A stretch of 64,000 nt of DNA from Anaerolineales bacterium (GCA_037382465.1 JARRPX010000001.1:1-64000); one strand, 5' to 3'; numbered from the stretch's first letter, positions 43,164-53,204 are shown. Made by a program: numbers and translations. The notes: generated by a model from the sequence alone, not told the origin.

Positions 43164-44348
43164 ATGGTAACCCGAGTGGTTGTTAAATCTTTCCTTTGTA
43201 TCCTTATGGGGACTCTTGCGTTAGTTGCCTGCAATTCCCCACAATCAGATCTCGGCAGTAAGGAAGACAGTCTACTCGAATTGGCTACACCGACTACCTT
43301 TTCTTACAACACGCAGGGCGATGATGAGGCGGGAGATGAGCAATCCGACGATGAGGATGAGTCCTGCCCTGCGGTGGGATTCCGCATTTCTGCAGACCAC
43401 GTATTTACTTTCAGTCCCGAAGGAGCGGAGGATCAGATTCAAGTGGATGGCAACACATTGCCGGGGGTGAGTTGTTATTTTGGATTGAGAGAATCGGAAG
43501 ATCAGCCGGGAAAATGCAGGATTGTATATACCAACGATGGGTATTACCAAACGGATGCTGACAAATGTAATCTCACCGGACAAAGCCAGGCGCTGATCGA
43601 ATTGGCGGCGGGATGCGAGGGGGAAAACTACGTGCTCGAAATCTCGGATATCCCCGATCCGGATGCCGGTATCGGGGGAGTGCTCGATTGTCCGACGGTC
43701 CAGAAAACCTTCCCTAACGTCACTTTCTACCCGCCCACACTTACGGACGTGACGTTTCCAACGTCGGATACATCATATCTCGCATCGGAAAATGGACCCA
43801 GCCCATTGGGTTTCGAGTATGTGAAGAAATGGGATATCGAGGTTGTCACCAAGGCGCCGTGCGAGGAGATAAAATTACTGCAAAAGTATGCCGAAGCTAC
43901 CAAAAAACGTATGGAACTCTATGAAGAGCTTGCAGGTGAAGCAACGAGTGCAAAGGATCTCGATCAGCGTGTTCAAGATGCGATGGACGAATACTTTCAG
44001 AACGAGGTCGACGCCGGAACCATCGAGAGTGTTGAGGCTCCGGAATCCGCTGGGCATTATGACCCTTGTGTAGAGAAAAAAGTCCACGTCAATTATTTCT
44101 GTAATGGCACAAAGATAAAGCCCCCGTTATGTGGGTGGTTGGACGAAGGCTTCAACACCCACGAGCAGACACATCAAGACGACTCTGCCGCACAGGATAT
44201 GGATACCTTCACGTATTGTAACGAGGAAAGCCCAGCAGAAGCTAAAATTGCCTCCCGGTGGGAGGTGAACGCCTACGGGAAGCAGCTCGAGGTGTATAAC
44301 CAACTACTCGAAATATTCAGGGATCTTTTCCCCGAGTGTTTTGAATAA
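43164..44348 (+). CDS. Lipoprotein with an HExxH metallopeptidase-like motif
   Basis: The 394-residue exported lipoprotein (MVTRVVVKSFLCILMGTLALVAC, lipobox LVAC) is followed by an acidic low-complexity stretch (QGDDEAGDEQSDDEDES) and a Cys-containing beta domain. A helical region comes next (EEIKLLQKYAEATKKRMELYEE). Near the C-terminus is H333-E334-Q-T-H337, an HExxH zinc motif, and 30 residues later E367-x2-A370-Y371, where metallopeptidases of the gluzincin sort often carry the third ligand. I do not recognise a named family. A lysozyme- or protease-like role is possible but unproven. A hairpin terminator follows. Confidence 0.7.
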   Translation: MVTRVVVKSFLCILMGTLALVACNSPQSDLGSKEDSLLELATPTTFSYNTQGDDEAGDEQSDDEDESCPAVGFRISADHVFTFSPEGAEDQIQVDGNTLPGVSCYFGLRESEDQPGKCRIVYTNDGYYQTDADKCNLTGQSQALIELAAGCEGENYVLEISDIPDPDAGIGGVLDCPTVQKTFPNVTFYPPTLTDVTFPTSDTSYLASENGPSPLGFEYVKKWDIEVVTKAPCEEIKLLQKYAEATKKRMELYEELAGEATSAKDLDQRVQDAMDEYFQNEVDAGTIESVEAPESAGHYDPCVEKKVHVNYFCNGTKIKPPLCGWLDEGFNTHEQTHQDDSAAQDMDTFTYCNEESPAEAKIASRWEVNAYGKQLEVYNQLLEIFRDLFPECFE

Positions 44349-44404
44349 CGCTGATAACAACCGTGTACGAATAGTATGCCAGAAGGTCGATACGGCATTC
44401 TCTC

Positions 44405-44436
44405 AACCGCAACTGAATATCACTTCAGTTGCGGTT
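44405..44436 (+). terminator. Terminator hairpin after the HExxH lipoprotein gene
   Basis: AACCGCAACTGAA (44405-44417) and TTCAGTTGCGGTT (44424-44436) form a perfect 13-bp stem around a 6-base loop, followed by TGATTTCC. The stem starts 57 bases past the stop codon. Confidence 0.75.
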
Positions 44437-44621
44437 TGATTTCCATTCATCTGCGCCTGAGTGCCGCAGCGATCGTCTGAAAAATCTCGACCTTCGAGAC
44501 CATGTGTGAGAACAGTCTGCGGAGAATCTATATCAAGTGGCCGACAACCTCGCAGCCAGTTGCCGGTGTGCCACTTCGACGCATGTCACGGTAACGAGGA
44601 TGGCCGCACCAAAGAAGAAAT

Positions 44622-45578
44622 TCAAGTTGCGACCGCCGGCGCATTTTCGTTGGCGTAGGACACTCCTGCCACCCACATCGTGGGAAAGGTAATCCCATTC
44701 AGAAGCTGGACAATCAAGGTGAAAGATGGAGATGTGGATACCGCGAAGAGGAACATGCGCAAGGAGGTCAGTACCATCGACAAAATCAACAGCCGATACG
44801 ATCCGAGTCGATTGACGAGTCGATTGCTGAAGAACACGATCGGAATTTCCGAGATCGTGCCCACCGTCAGGGCAAGTCCCATGGTAGATTCAGACGCACC
44901 CAGTTCACTCATGTAGGGAAAGAAGAAGTTATTCAGCGCGGCGAGCGACAATCCTCCTGCAAAGGCCACAATCAAAAACAGAACCCAGTGTGGATTGGTA
45001 AGCAGCACACGGTCTCTTTCCCCAACGGGAACGTTGTCCTCTATTGGTCCATACATTAATTTCCGGCTGATGAAAAAATTCAAGAAGAACAAGCCGGCGA
45101 AGCCCCAGAAGGCGAACTTCAATCCATAACTTTCGACGACTGTTCCTGACAGAGCTGCGGCCAATCCATAGCCAATCGAACCGCCGACACGAACTCGACC
45201 GTAGAGTTCTTTTTGGTCGCCCAGCATGTAGATCGTAGCACTGTCCACGAAAGGCGAGATCGGGGCGAAGAACGTGTTGAGCAGAATGGCGATAATCAGA
45301 ATCGGCGCGAATGTCGTTGCCAGTGGATATACGACCAGCATCGCGATCCCCAGCAGGATTGCCAGACTCATGATCAAGTGGTGCCGGCGCGTCGCATCGG
45401 CGAGTGCGGACCACAGTGGAGCGACAAAAAACGTAACCAGTGGCGTGATGCCCGTCAGTATGCCGATTTGTGCACCGCTGAATCCCAGTCTCTGGTAATA
45501 AAGTACGATGAACGGCGATACAAACGCCGTGGACGCAAAGAGTATGAAATTAAAGCCAAACGGCCAGATTTTCTTCAT
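44622..45578 (-). CDS. MFS transporter, C-terminally truncated
   Basis: The 318-residue protein matches LacY/MFS-1-like transporters (PPP family): FSGAQIGILTGITPLVTFFVAPLWSALAD and RVRVGGSIGYGLAAALSG are characteristic. The family is normally near 390-400 residues with twelve helices. Here about ten helices are present, and the frame stops at NENAPAVAT, just where ENAPAG..ATAQGL would continue. Downstream, in another frame, a hydrophobic FFFGAAILVTVT remnant is visible, so a frameshift or deletion is likely. A perfect palindrome lies 28 bases upstream of the start. Substrate is unknown. Confidence 0.8.
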   Translation of the reverse strand: MKKIWPFGFNFILFASTAFVSPFIVLYYQRLGFSGAQIGILTGITPLVTFFVAPLWSALADATRRHHLIMSLAILLGIAMLVVYPLATTFAPILIIAILLNTFFAPISPFVDSATIYMLGDQKELYGRVRVGGSIGYGLAAALSGTVVESYGLKFAFWGFAGLFFLNFFISRKLMYGPIEDNVPVGERDRVLLTNPHWVLFLIVAFAGGLSLAALNNFFFPYMSELGASESTMGLALTVGTISEIPIVFFSNRLVNRLGSYRLLILSMVLTSLRMFLFAVSTSPSFTLIVQLLNGITFPTMWVAGVSYANENAPAVAT

Positions 45579-45605
45579 CTTCTTTCAGACGTTCGAGTGG
45601 AGTTC

Positions 45606-45625
45606 GAATAACTCACGAGTTATTC
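45606..45625. promoter_or_regulatory. 20-bp perfect palindrome upstream of the MFS gene
   Basis: GAATAACTC-AC-GAGTTATTC is a perfect palindrome with a 2-base centre, a layout typical of TetR- or MarR-type operators. It lies 28 bases upstream of the MFS start codon. No TetR gene is adjacent. Confidence 0.5.
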
Positions 45626-45633
45626 AAAATACG

Positions 45634-45662
45634 GAGGTGCGGCTTTGGATTGGCCGCACCTC
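45634..45662 (-). terminator. Hairpin terminator after the 103-residue lipoprotein gene
   Basis: GAGGTGCGGC (45634-45643) pairs perfectly with GCCGCACCTC (45653-45662). On the minus strand it is followed by a short T-rich stretch (GTATTTTG). It lies between the lipoprotein stop and the MFS start. Confidence 0.6.
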
Positions 45663-45793
45663 GATTGATCCGGGGCCAACATCATACATCAACGCGTGGG
45701 ATATAGACGTATGATGCGTTTATGTCGGTCTGCACGAGTGTCACAATCAAACCGTCTGTCTGATCGTGCTACGTGCGCTTTAACGCGAGGAGT

Positions 45794-46105
45794 TTATTCG
45801 CGTCTGCGGGAAGATACCCTGCCAGCCCCACGGCTGCCGCCGCCCGTGATGATCATCGCACCGATGGCAAAGCCCAAGTTGTACCAACCGCCATTGTTGT
45901 ACACTTCGTACATGTTCACTTTTTCGTTGAAGAGTGAAATCACGAAGGTCACCGGGGCGATGATACCCTGCCACAAGCCCTGCCAAAATCCGGCCACCTC
46001 TCCCTCCGGATTTGGTTCGTCTTCCATCACGTTCGGCCCGGGCGCGCAAGCGGCAAGCGCCAGCAGGATCACGACCGCCAGTATTACCAAGAGATGTTTA
46101 TTCAT
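45794..46105 (-). CDS. Small lipoprotein/membrane protein (GFWQGLWQG type)
   Basis: The 103-residue protein has a lipoprotein signal (MNKHLLVILAVVILLALAAC), then GEVAGFWQGLWQGIIAPVTFVISLFNEKVNMYEVYNNGGWYNLGF, a second hydrophobic segment and a Gly/Arg end. The WQGxxxPxxFxxSLF..N..YEV.NNGGWYN..F pattern is recurrent among small bacterial membrane proteins of unknown function. The ATG has GGAGGAGGGA upstream. No partner gene is evident. Confidence 0.75.
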   Translation of the reverse strand: MNKHLLVILAVVILLALAACAPGPNVMEDEPNPEGEVAGFWQGLWQGIIAPVTFVISLFNEKVNMYEVYNNGGWYNLGFAIGAMIITGGGSRGAGRVSSRRRE

Positions 46106-46223
46106 CTTTCCCTCCTCCTTGATGATAGGATCTTTTCAAGAGTGCGCAGGCTGACCTTTTCCTTACATCATTGTAAATGTGAATCCACCTTTCAGTACAC
46201 CGATTCGGACATTTGTTTATCCA

Positions 46224-46946
46224 TCAGTCGTTCTGCAGCAGAAGCGGAGCGCCGCGTCCGAGTCGGAAAAACGTACGCCCGAGTTGAACGTACCAGATTA
46301 CATACCCGGGGAGACATAGGAACAAGAAGTACGTCCCGACGATGGGCACGAAGAAGAGGCATACGGCCAGATTGGTGAGGATGCCGACGTAGGCCGTCGC
46401 TTTGCTGAATATCTTGCCGTGCAGCATCAACAGCGAACTGATGAGCAGCGACGCTCCGCCCAGGAAGGTGTTGGCGAGATAGGCCGTGCCGTCGAACTGC
46501 GCCAGCAAGGCCTCCCCGGCGGCCAGGTACTGGCTTTTCGCTGCTTCGGTCGCCGCTGCTGCATAACCGTCACTCAGCGTGATGAGCTCCGCCATGGGTC
46601 TGGCGGGAACGATGAATACGGCCGCCAGCAGCCCCATAACCAAAGCGATCAAGGCGTAGGATTCGTTGACTTGTTTCAACGAAGCGTACAGGGCCAGAAA
46701 GAGCAGGACGCCGATGATGTTGCTGAGGAAGAGCAAGAAATCGAGCGACATCAATCCTCCCAGGCGGTCATTTTGGAGCGTCGTATAGATTTCGCGCACC
46801 GGAGTTGATCCGGGAGTGTAGGGCCAGGTGACGAAGGCGATGCCTCCCAGGACGATCAGGAGTTCCAGGATGATGGTGGTGGCTCCGCCGACTTTATAAA
46901 GATCCTTCCAGTGGGAATCTGTGGAACCGGCACTTGTGGTTTTCAT
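46224..46946 (-). CDS. DUF4386-like membrane protein (paralogue 2)
   Basis: The 240-residue protein has six predicted helices and the shared central segment LSDGYAAAATEAAKSQYLAAGEALLAQFDGTAY. It is followed by [24 protein letters not shown], nearly the same as in the neighbouring paralogues. It is the last of a minus-strand trio behind the MalT-type regulator (48123-50858) and a 75-residue protein. Family function is unknown. Start MKTTSAGSTDSHWKDLYKVGG; the WK-LYK-G opening is shared with the other copies. Confidence 0.85.
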   Translation of the reverse strand: MKTTSAGSTDSHWKDLYKVGGATTIILELLIVLGGIAFVTWPYTPGSTPVREIYTTLQNDRLGGLMSLDFLLFLSNIIGVLLFLALYASLKQVNESYALIALVMGLLAAVFIVPARPMAELITLSDGYAAAATEAAKSQYLAAGEALLAQFDGTAYLANTFLGGASLLISSLLMLHGKIFSKATAYVGILTNLAVCLFFVPIVGTYFLFLCLPGYVIWYVQLGRTFFRLGRGAPLLLQND

Positions 46947-46993
46947 GGGTGATTATCCTTTTCTATTTTCAGGTGATCGCGAATCGATTTATT

Positions 46994-47710
46994 TCATGCG
47001 GGCAGTGACGGTCCTGCCGGTGTGCTTTTCCCCAGTTGGAAGATCCTGCGTGCGATCATGATGTTCCACACGAACAGCAGCACGGCCGAGAAGGCCGAAA
47101 CGTACATGCCCACGACGGGCAGAAACAAGCCGAGGTCGAAGACGCTGGAGACGATGCGCACGTACGCCGTTGCCCGGCTGAAGATCTGGCTGCGCAGCAT
47201 GACGATGGAGAGGATCAGGCCCGTGATCGACCCCAGCAGGTAACTGACCATGTAACTGGTTCCGTGAAATATCGCCAGGAGCCCTTCTCCTGCCGATAGA
47301 TACATGACGCGCTGCGCTTCAGTGGTGGCCGCCGCGAATTGATGGCTAAGGTGCAGCATTTCGAGGGCGGGCCTGGCCGAGAAAAGCGCCGCAGACCCCG
47401 CAATGGTCAGCGCGAGATACAAGGCCATCAAAGCAGGATCGGTGCGCCGCAGGGCGGCGTACAGGGCGAGCGAGAGAGGTATGGCGAGAGCGCCGTAGAC
47501 GATAAAAAGCACTTCGAAGGACAACAGACCCAGCAGCGCATTGTCTTGAAACAACTCGAACCAACCCAGCGCTGTGCTCGGTGGTGGGACTATGCTGAAG
47601 ATTGCGATCTGTATCGGGACGATCGAGATCATCAGCAGAACGGAAATCCCCGCGATCTTGTAGAGTGATTTCCATTGTGAGATACGGTTTTCTTGATTTG
47701 TTTTGGTCAT
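46994..47710 (-). CDS. DUF4386-like membrane protein (paralogue 3)
   Basis: The 238-residue six-helix protein is closely related to its neighbours, with the opening ISQWKSLYKIAG, the central LSHQFAAATTEAQRVMYLSAGEGLLAIFHGTSY and LSIVMLRSQIFSRATAYVRIV. Its start overlaps the stop of the 75-residue gene (ATGA), so the two are translationally coupled. It lies 47 bases upstream of paralogue 2. Confidence 0.85.
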   Translation of the reverse strand: MTKTNQENRISQWKSLYKIAGISVLLMISIVPIQIAIFSIVPPPSTALGWFELFQDNALLGLLSFEVLFIVYGALAIPLSLALYAALRRTDPALMALYLALTIAGSAALFSARPALEMLHLSHQFAAATTEAQRVMYLSAGEGLLAIFHGTSYMVSYLLGSITGLILSIVMLRSQIFSRATAYVRIVSSVFDLGLFLPVVGMYVSAFSAVLLFVWNIMIARRIFQLGKSTPAGPSLPA

Positions 47711-47934
47711 GATTTCTCCTTATCGTGTTTGTGGTTCAAGGACAGGATCACGAATCCGCGCCCGTGCAGGAAACGCAGCAATCCGATGACGCCGGATTGA
47801 TCGGTGCGAACTTCGAATTTTGTGTTAGGCCCTTCCAGGCATCCGGTTTTCATCTGCAGCGGACTCGCGGGGCCGATCTCTTCCGGATCGATCCGGCCGC
47901 GAAGCAGGATGGTATACGTCTGCATGTCTTTCAT
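47707..47934 (-). CDS. Small MalT-regulator-associated protein
   Basis: The start is ATG 47934 (MKDMQTYTILLRGRIDPEEI) behind GCAGGAGG, giving 75 residues. The pattern Y-x-I-x-(L/V)-x-G-R-(I/L)-D near the start and GVIGLLRFLHGRGFVILSLNH at the end is shared with the 86-residue protein at 56360-56620 (YEIEVQGRLD ... ALHGILSRIRDLGLNLLLVRR). Both sit just downstream of a large MalT-type LuxR regulator. The size and fold suggest a small alpha/beta partner protein, possibly a feedback sensor. Function is unknown. Confidence 0.75.
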   Translation of the reverse strand: MKDMQTYTILLRGRIDPEEIGPASPLQMKTGCLEGPNTKFEVRTDQSGVIGLLRFLHGRGFVILSLNHKHDKEKS

Positions 47935-48122
47935 GAGCGATCCTCCTGCGAGACCAGACACCTTGTCTTCGTCCACCTCATCGATCCTGCGTCTTCATTC
48001 TAGAGGCGCGCATTCATAAAGTCAGCGGATGAAAGTTGTATTTATTTTTCAATGCATGGGGAAAGCGGGTTACTCGAAAGTGTAATCGGTGGGCCAGGGA
48101 TTGCGAAATATGGAGCGTTTTA

Positions 48123-50858
48123 TCAGAACAGACCCAACTGGCGCGCCCGGGCGAGCGCCTGCGTGCGGCTGTTTACCCCCAGTTTTCCGTAGATGTTGCT
48201 GGTATGTTTTTTCACCGTGTGCAACGTGATCGCCAGGCGTTCGGCGATTTCCTGGTTGGATAGACCTTCGCCGATCAACGCCAGAACTTCCATTTCACGC
48301 TCGCTCAGCGGGTCGACCAACACGGATTGTGCGGCTGTGGGTTTGTCCGCAGCTTCAACGCCTCGACTCTCCGGGAAGGCGGCCACGATACGTTCGACGT
48401 ACGCCGCGCTGGCGTTTCCTGTTTCGCCCCGTGCCAGCAGGGTCCTCAACATCTCCATGAGCGGCGTTCCCTCATCGATGAAGATGCTGATAAAATCTTC
48501 CGGCTCGGCTAACTCCAGGGCCCGACTCGTATCGGCGGTGCTTTTTTCAATATCGCCGGCAGCTGCGTGCATCTGGCTGCGCAGCAGAAGCAGCTCCAAT
48601 CCGAGAAGCAAGTATCGACGCCGCATCGATTCTTCGACGATGCGGTCCGCCAACGCGATTCCGGTCTTCAAGTTTGCCATTTCCTGCTTGGTCCTCGCCC
48701 GGTAGAGCAGGATACGAAATGCACTGGTGTAAAGCGCCCCTGTGGGCGGCGTGACGATCCGGGCGGGTTCCTGCTCGGGATAGCTGAATCCGTCCTGAAA
48801 AGAAAAGCCCAGGGGCGCCAGGATGGCTTCCGCATTGGCGAGGCGATTGCGGGCCAGGTGGATGCGAATCTCCTGAGCCAACGCTTCCTCCCGCACCACC
48901 GTCGGCGCTTCCGCGCGCATCAACCCCGAGACGCTTTGGATCTGTTGATCGGCGGCTTCCAGGTCGCCTTCAAGTTGATGCAGGCGGGACAGCACGACAC
49001 CGTAATAGACCTTGGCATCGCTGTAGCCGCTCAGCTCGCTCACGCGGATGGCGCGTTGGAAATATTCGAACGCTTTTTCCAATTGGTGCCATTGGTAATG
49101 CACCACACCGAGTTCACCGTACACGGCGGTGCTGATGGGGGGCAGTGACCCCGAACGATCCATGCGTTCGATTCCACGAGAGACGATCTCGAAGGTGAAA
49201 TGCAGTTGGCCGTGCTGGATGGCCATCAGGGCTAGCCCGGAAATGCCCAGAAGTTCGTAAACCGAATTGCCCACCGTTTCGCCGTATTGGATGATTCGCT
49301 GGAAGGCTTTCAGGGCATTGTCGTAATCGTCGAGCTGTTGGTAGGCACCGGCCAGTCCCAAATCGATCATACTGCGCACGCGTCCGTCGTCCTGGAGCAC
49401 GAGCGCCAGCGCCCGGTTTGCCAATTGCAGACTCTCAGCCGGCTTTCCCTGTGCATTGAGCAGCATGATCTGCAGCGCGAGCCACTTTGCCTGGAGAATG
49501 GGATCATCGTCCCCAAAATTACCTTCGGACTGCAGTTCGTTTAATCGACTCAGGTACGGCGCTGCCAGGGAATACGCACCGCGTTGAATGTACATCCAGG
49601 CGAAAGCCAGGTTGGCTTCCGCGCTTTGTGCGCACCAGGCTTGGGGAATCGCCTGCAGCCAGCCGTCCACCGTTTTGATGTGCCATTTCATGAGCATGTC
49701 CATGGCGTGATTTTCGATCAGGCGTACCGCAACAGCATAATCGCTGGCAGCCAGTGCGTGTTCGATGGCCTCGCTCGGCATGTCCATCCGGGCGTACCAT
49801 CGACTGGCGCGTTGATGAAGCCCGGCTACGGATTCCTGATCGAAGTCCTGCAGACGATCGTGCAGCAGATCGGCAAACAGGGCGTGGTAGCGGTACCAGT
49901 GCCGCCGGTCATCCAGCGGGATCAGGAACAGATTGGCGCTGAACAGGTCTTCCAGTAACGCGCGGCTGTCCTTGCGTCCTGTGACCGCATCACACAAATC
50001 CCCGGTCAGACGTTCCAGAACCGACGTCTCTACCAAAAAGCGCTGGATTTCTGGTGGTTGCCGGCTGAGCACTTCCTCGGTCAGGTAACTCAAGATAAAG
50101 CGCTGACTTCCGCTAAGATTAGCGATGAATTCAGATGGGTTCTCTCTGTCACGGATCGACAAACCGGCGAGATGCAAGCCGGCAATCCATCCTTCGGTAC
50201 GATCGACCAGCTTGCGGATGTCGCTTGTTGAGAGGGAAAGTTCCATTGATTGGTTGAGGAACTGATCCGCTTCCTTCTCCGAAAAGCGCAGATCGCCGGC
50301 GCGAATCTCGCTAAGTTTGTCGTTTGCGCGCAGCCGGGCCAGCGGCAAGGATGGATCTTCCCGGGTGATCAAAACCAAGTGAAACGCCGGAGGAAGGTTC
50401 GAAATCAAATCTTCCAAAACATGCAGGATGTATGCATCCTGGATCACCTGGAAATCGTCCAGCACCAGCAGAAACCGATTCTCGACGCGGAGGATGTCAC
50501 CGATCAGGGTCGTGCTGAAGATTTCGACGGGCGGCAGCTGACCTGCACGCAGCACGCCCTCGATCTCGCCCCCGATGTCGGCGTCGATTTCTTGCAGCGC
50601 AGCGATCAGGTACGTGAAGAAGCGGCCGGGATCGTCGTCCGCCGCATCGAGGGAAAGCCAGGCCGTAGGCCAACGATCCAGTGAATCGACCCACTCACTG
50701 ACACAGACTGTCTTACCAAATCCTGCCGGTGCGGAAACGAGAATAACCTGATGGCCGGACTCCAGCCCGTTATCCAGGTGAGCCATCAAGGATGCGCGTT
50801 GAACCCGTTTCTTGGGCAGTGCGGGGCGCTTCAATTTCGTCGTCAACAGATCAGACAT
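48123..50858 (-). CDS. MalT-type (LAL) LuxR-family transcriptional regulator
   Basis: The 911-residue regulator uses ATG 50858 ([21 protein letters not shown]). A STAND-type NTPase domain follows, with Walker [10 protein letters not shown] (42-50) and [10 protein letters not shown] as Walker B. The middle 400 residues are TPR-like helical repeats ([23 protein letters not shown]). The C-terminal LuxR helix-turn-helix is [45 protein letters not shown]. Such proteins sense a ligand through the repeats and activate transcription when ATP-bound. The three DUF4386-like genes and the small protein around it are natural targets. The ribosome-binding site is weak. Confidence 0.92.
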   Translation of the reverse strand: MSDLLTTKLKRPALPKKRVQRASLMAHLDNGLESGHQVILVSAPAGFGKTVCVSEWVDSLDRWPTAWLSLDAADDDPGRFFTYLIAALQEIDADIGGEIEGVLRAGQLPPVEIFSTTLIGDILRVENRFLLVLDDFQVIQDAYILHVLEDLISNLPPAFHLVLITREDPSLPLARLRANDKLSEIRAGDLRFSEKEADQFLNQSMELSLSTSDIRKLVDRTEGWIAGLHLAGLSIRDRENPSEFIANLSGSQRFILSYLTEEVLSRQPPEIQRFLVETSVLERLTGDLCDAVTGRKDSRALLEDLFSANLFLIPLDDRRHWYRYHALFADLLHDRLQDFDQESVAGLHQRASRWYARMDMPSEAIEHALAASDYAVAVRLIENHAMDMLMKWHIKTVDGWLQAIPQAWCAQSAEANLAFAWMYIQRGAYSLAAPYLSRLNELQSEGNFGDDDPILQAKWLALQIMLLNAQGKPAESLQLANRALALVLQDDGRVRSMIDLGLAGAYQQLDDYDNALKAFQRIIQYGETVGNSVYELLGISGLALMAIQHGQLHFTFEIVSRGIERMDRSGSLPPISTAVYGELGVVHYQWHQLEKAFEYFQRAIRVSELSGYSDAKVYYGVVLSRLHQLEGDLEAADQQIQSVSGLMRAEAPTVVREEALAQEIRIHLARNRLANAEAILAPLGFSFQDGFSYPEQEPARIVTPPTGALYTSAFRILLYRARTKQEMANLKTGIALADRIVEESMRRRYLLLGLELLLLRSQMHAAAGDIEKSTADTSRALELAEPEDFISIFIDEGTPLMEMLRTLLARGETGNASAAYVERIVAAFPESRGVEAADKPTAAQSVLVDPLSEREMEVLALIGEGLSNQEIAERLAITLHTVKKHTSNIYGKLGVNSRTQALARARQLGLF

Positions 50859-50917
50859 AACACGCGCTTTGTTTTCATTTTCCTGGGCCTTTGATTCCTG
50901 TCTCAAGGCGCTTGCGT

Positions 50918-51664
50918 TTAGCGACTCTCCCGTGCCAGCCGGAAAAGACCGCGGCTGACCAAGACCCACCAGATCAACCAGATCAGTCCACCGACAGGCA
51001 GGAGCATCTCCGGCAGCGATGTCTCAAAGACGAGGCTGAGACGGGAAACGAGGGTGATCACAAATCCGAGTATGCCCACATAAGCTGTTGCCTTATTGAA
51101 AATCCCGCTGCGCAGGATGACGACTGATATGAGCATGCTGGCGGCGGCGATAAAGAAGTACCCCATCGTGTCGATCGTGGCCCGTACGGGAGCCGCCAGC
51201 GCCTGTCCTACTGCCAGTAACTGGTCCTTTTGTATTTGTGACGTTGCTGCCGCGTATTCCTCGCTGAGTTTGAGCATCGTGGATCCCATATCGGCGCGCG
51301 AGGCGACGAATACGGTGATGCCCAGTAGGGCGAAGAACGCGGCAATCAACCCGATCGACTCGTTCCCTCGCCTCAGCGCCATGTAGAGCGCCAGGAACAT
51401 GACACCGAGCAGGGCGATGGAAACCACGTCGAACACGTTCAGCGCCAGCAAACCGATCAGCTTATTGTCCGCGAACAAAGTGAACCATTGCAGCGAACTT
51501 GTCGGGTAAGGATCACCGGCCAGAATTACGCCGATGATCTCGATCACGTATGTGGCCAGCGCAATCAGCGGGGCAATCGCACCGGCCCGGTAGAGTGGTT
51601 TCCATTGTTTTTCTGTGAAAATGTTGTTTTCAGGGTTTTTTTGTGGCACGTTTTGATTCTCCAT
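50918..51664 (-). CDS. DUF4386-like membrane protein (paralogue 4)
   Basis: The 248-residue six-helix membrane protein opens with [19 protein letters not shown], has the shared [27 protein letters not shown], and ends with [21 protein letters not shown] as in its paralogues. It lies 59 bases upstream of the MalT-type regulator on the same strand, so the two may be co-transcribed. Function is unknown. Confidence 0.85.
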   Translation of the reverse strand: MENQNVPQKNPENNIFTEKQWKPLYRAGAIAPLIALATYVIEIIGVILAGDPYPTSSLQWFTLFADNKLIGLLALNVFDVVSIALLGVMFLALYMALRRGNESIGLIAAFFALLGITVFVASRADMGSTMLKLSEEYAAATSQIQKDQLLAVGQALAAPVRATIDTMGYFFIAAASMLISVVILRSGIFNKATAYVGILGFVITLVSRLSLVFETSLPEMLLPVGGLIWLIWWVLVSRGLFRLARESR

Positions 51665-51836
51665 TTTGGTTTGATTGAACTACAGTACTGATAAGTAATG
51701 TACGTATAAGTATGGTGTAGAAGTTTGAACTTATCAAGAGCAGCCAGGGGTGTTTACGCTGATAATTTGAGCATTGGGGAATGTAGGAATCGAATCAGTA
51801 GCCTATAGAGTTACAGAGATCACGATTACCATCGGC

Positions 51837-52952
51837 TTAGCGGGAGGCATCTCTATCGACACGCGTACGCAGCCCGATCCACACGCATACCACGATACCG
51901 GCGGCGACCGCAATCATCCCGGAGGGTCCGATCGTGACTTCCATGGGTCCCGAGACGCAGGGTGACACGAGCCCAAAGTTATGGGCGATGATCCCTCCTC
52001 CGAACATACCCAGGATAAAGTAGGCTGCGTCTCCATTTCCTTCCCCCGTGAGGATGAGCTGCCGTGTCGGGCAGCCTCCCGCCAGCGCAGACGCAATTCC
52101 AACCAGGACCATGCCTAAGAAGTTCCAGAGATGTTGGTTTTGAACAACGGGTTGATTGGAGAAACCAACGTGAATCTGGCCCAGGAAAATATTCGTCACC
52201 GTGGCCGCGACGAGTAGACTGAGTGCCCCGCTGAGGAGATGTGTGTTTCGCATGAGTGCAACGTCCCGAAGCGATCCCATGATGCAAAAACGTGTGCGTT
52301 GGCCTAAAAAACCGATCAACAATCCCACGCCCAGGGAGAACCAGATGGCGGCGTGCATCGAGCCTGTACCCACGTAACTGGAGAAAATAGGACCATCCTC
52401 GGCGAAGCGCGGCCGGAAGATCAACAATAGCAGCATGCCGACCATGGTGATTGGAACGAGCCAGCTGAAATAGGCAGGCAGTTGCCTGGTGCGGCCCGGT
52501 GTGTATCCAGCCTTGAGCAGCTGCACGCCAATTATGACTCCAAGACCGAAACCGGCTATTCCCACGAGCGCATTCAAATCCCCGCCCGCCAAACGGAGCA
52601 GGGTTCTCAACGGACAGCCTTGAAAGACCAATGCGCCGATGGCCGCGAATGTGCCCAGAATCAATGGTATGAGCGAAAGTGTGGTTGCCCGGTTGCGATG
52701 CTCAGAAAAGAGTCTGGCGGTAAGAAAAGCACCCAACACGATACCCATGATCTCGGGACGGATGTACTGTACTGCCCCTTCGCGGTGAAAACCCAGCGCA
52801 CCGCCGATGTCGCGTAAAAAACCTGCGATGCAAATCCCCATGTTGGGAGGATTGCCGGCGTAGACTAAAAGCGCGGCCAAACCACCGATAGTAGCCCCGG
52901 CAAAGACGATTCCGGGTCGAGAGGCAAAGAAAGTGGATATTTTATTTCGCAT
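51837..52952 (-). CDS. YeeE/YedE-family transporter (sulfur or selenium transport)
   Basis: The 371-residue polytopic protein (about nine or ten helices) carries the cysteine motifs of the YeeE/YedE (TsuA-like) family: FQGCPLRTLLRLAGGD, RFCIMGSLRD and LAGGCPTRQLILTGEGN. A GYTPGRTRQLP segment lies between. Related proteins import thiosulfate (TsuA); the YedE branch is linked by genome context to selenium metabolism. Here it is behind a DUF3343 protein and a cysteine desulfurase-like enzyme, so it likely feeds or drains a sulfur/selenium relay. The cysteines line the pathway in known structures. Confidence 0.9.
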   Translation of the reverse strand: MRNKISTFFASRPGIVFAGATIGGLAALLVYAGNPPNMGICIAGFLRDIGGALGFHREGAVQYIRPEIMGIVLGAFLTARLFSEHRNRATTLSLIPLILGTFAAIGALVFQGCPLRTLLRLAGGDLNALVGIAGFGLGVIIGVQLLKAGYTPGRTRQLPAYFSWLVPITMVGMLLLLIFRPRFAEDGPIFSSYVGTGSMHAAIWFSLGVGLLIGFLGQRTRFCIMGSLRDVALMRNTHLLSGALSLLVAATVTNIFLGQIHVGFSNQPVVQNQHLWNFLGMVLVGIASALAGGCPTRQLILTGEGNGDAAYFILGMFGGGIIAHNFGLVSPCVSGPMEVTIGPSGMIAVAAGIVVCVWIGLRTRVDRDASR

Positions 52953-52979
52953 CGATCGGGCCTTTTTTATTAGGCATCG

Positions 52980-53204
52980 TTATATATCGTAAAAACCCTC
53001 GGTTTCGATTTGGGCGGATTGAACTAAGGCCTCAGATCGTTTTCGATCGGGTCGTGAGATGCGTACGCAGACTCCGCAATCTGAACTCAGGCGGCGAGGC
53101 ACGGGAATTAATTGGGAGCTGATCCCGGCTCTTTGCAGAATTTTCTCGATCTTTATTGCGTAACTGGTCGAATAGACCAATATTACTGTGTGAGTCTTGC
53201 TCAC
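52980..53204 (-). CDS. DUF3343 protein, putative Se/S carrier
   Basis: The 74-residue protein has VILVYSTSYAIKIEKILQRAGISSQLIPVPRRLSSDCGVCVRI, the DUF3343 pattern with a conserved SDCG cysteine. These proteins resemble TusA-like carriers and are associated by genome context with selenium or sulfur handling. The start overlaps the end of the desulfurase gene by 4 bases, and YeeE/YedE begins 27 bases later. A role as persulfide or selenide carrier is inferred. Confidence 0.85.
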   Translation of the reverse strand: MSKTHTVILVYSTSYAIKIEKILQRAGISSQLIPVPRRLSSDCGVCVRISRPDRKRSEALVQSAQIETEGFYDI

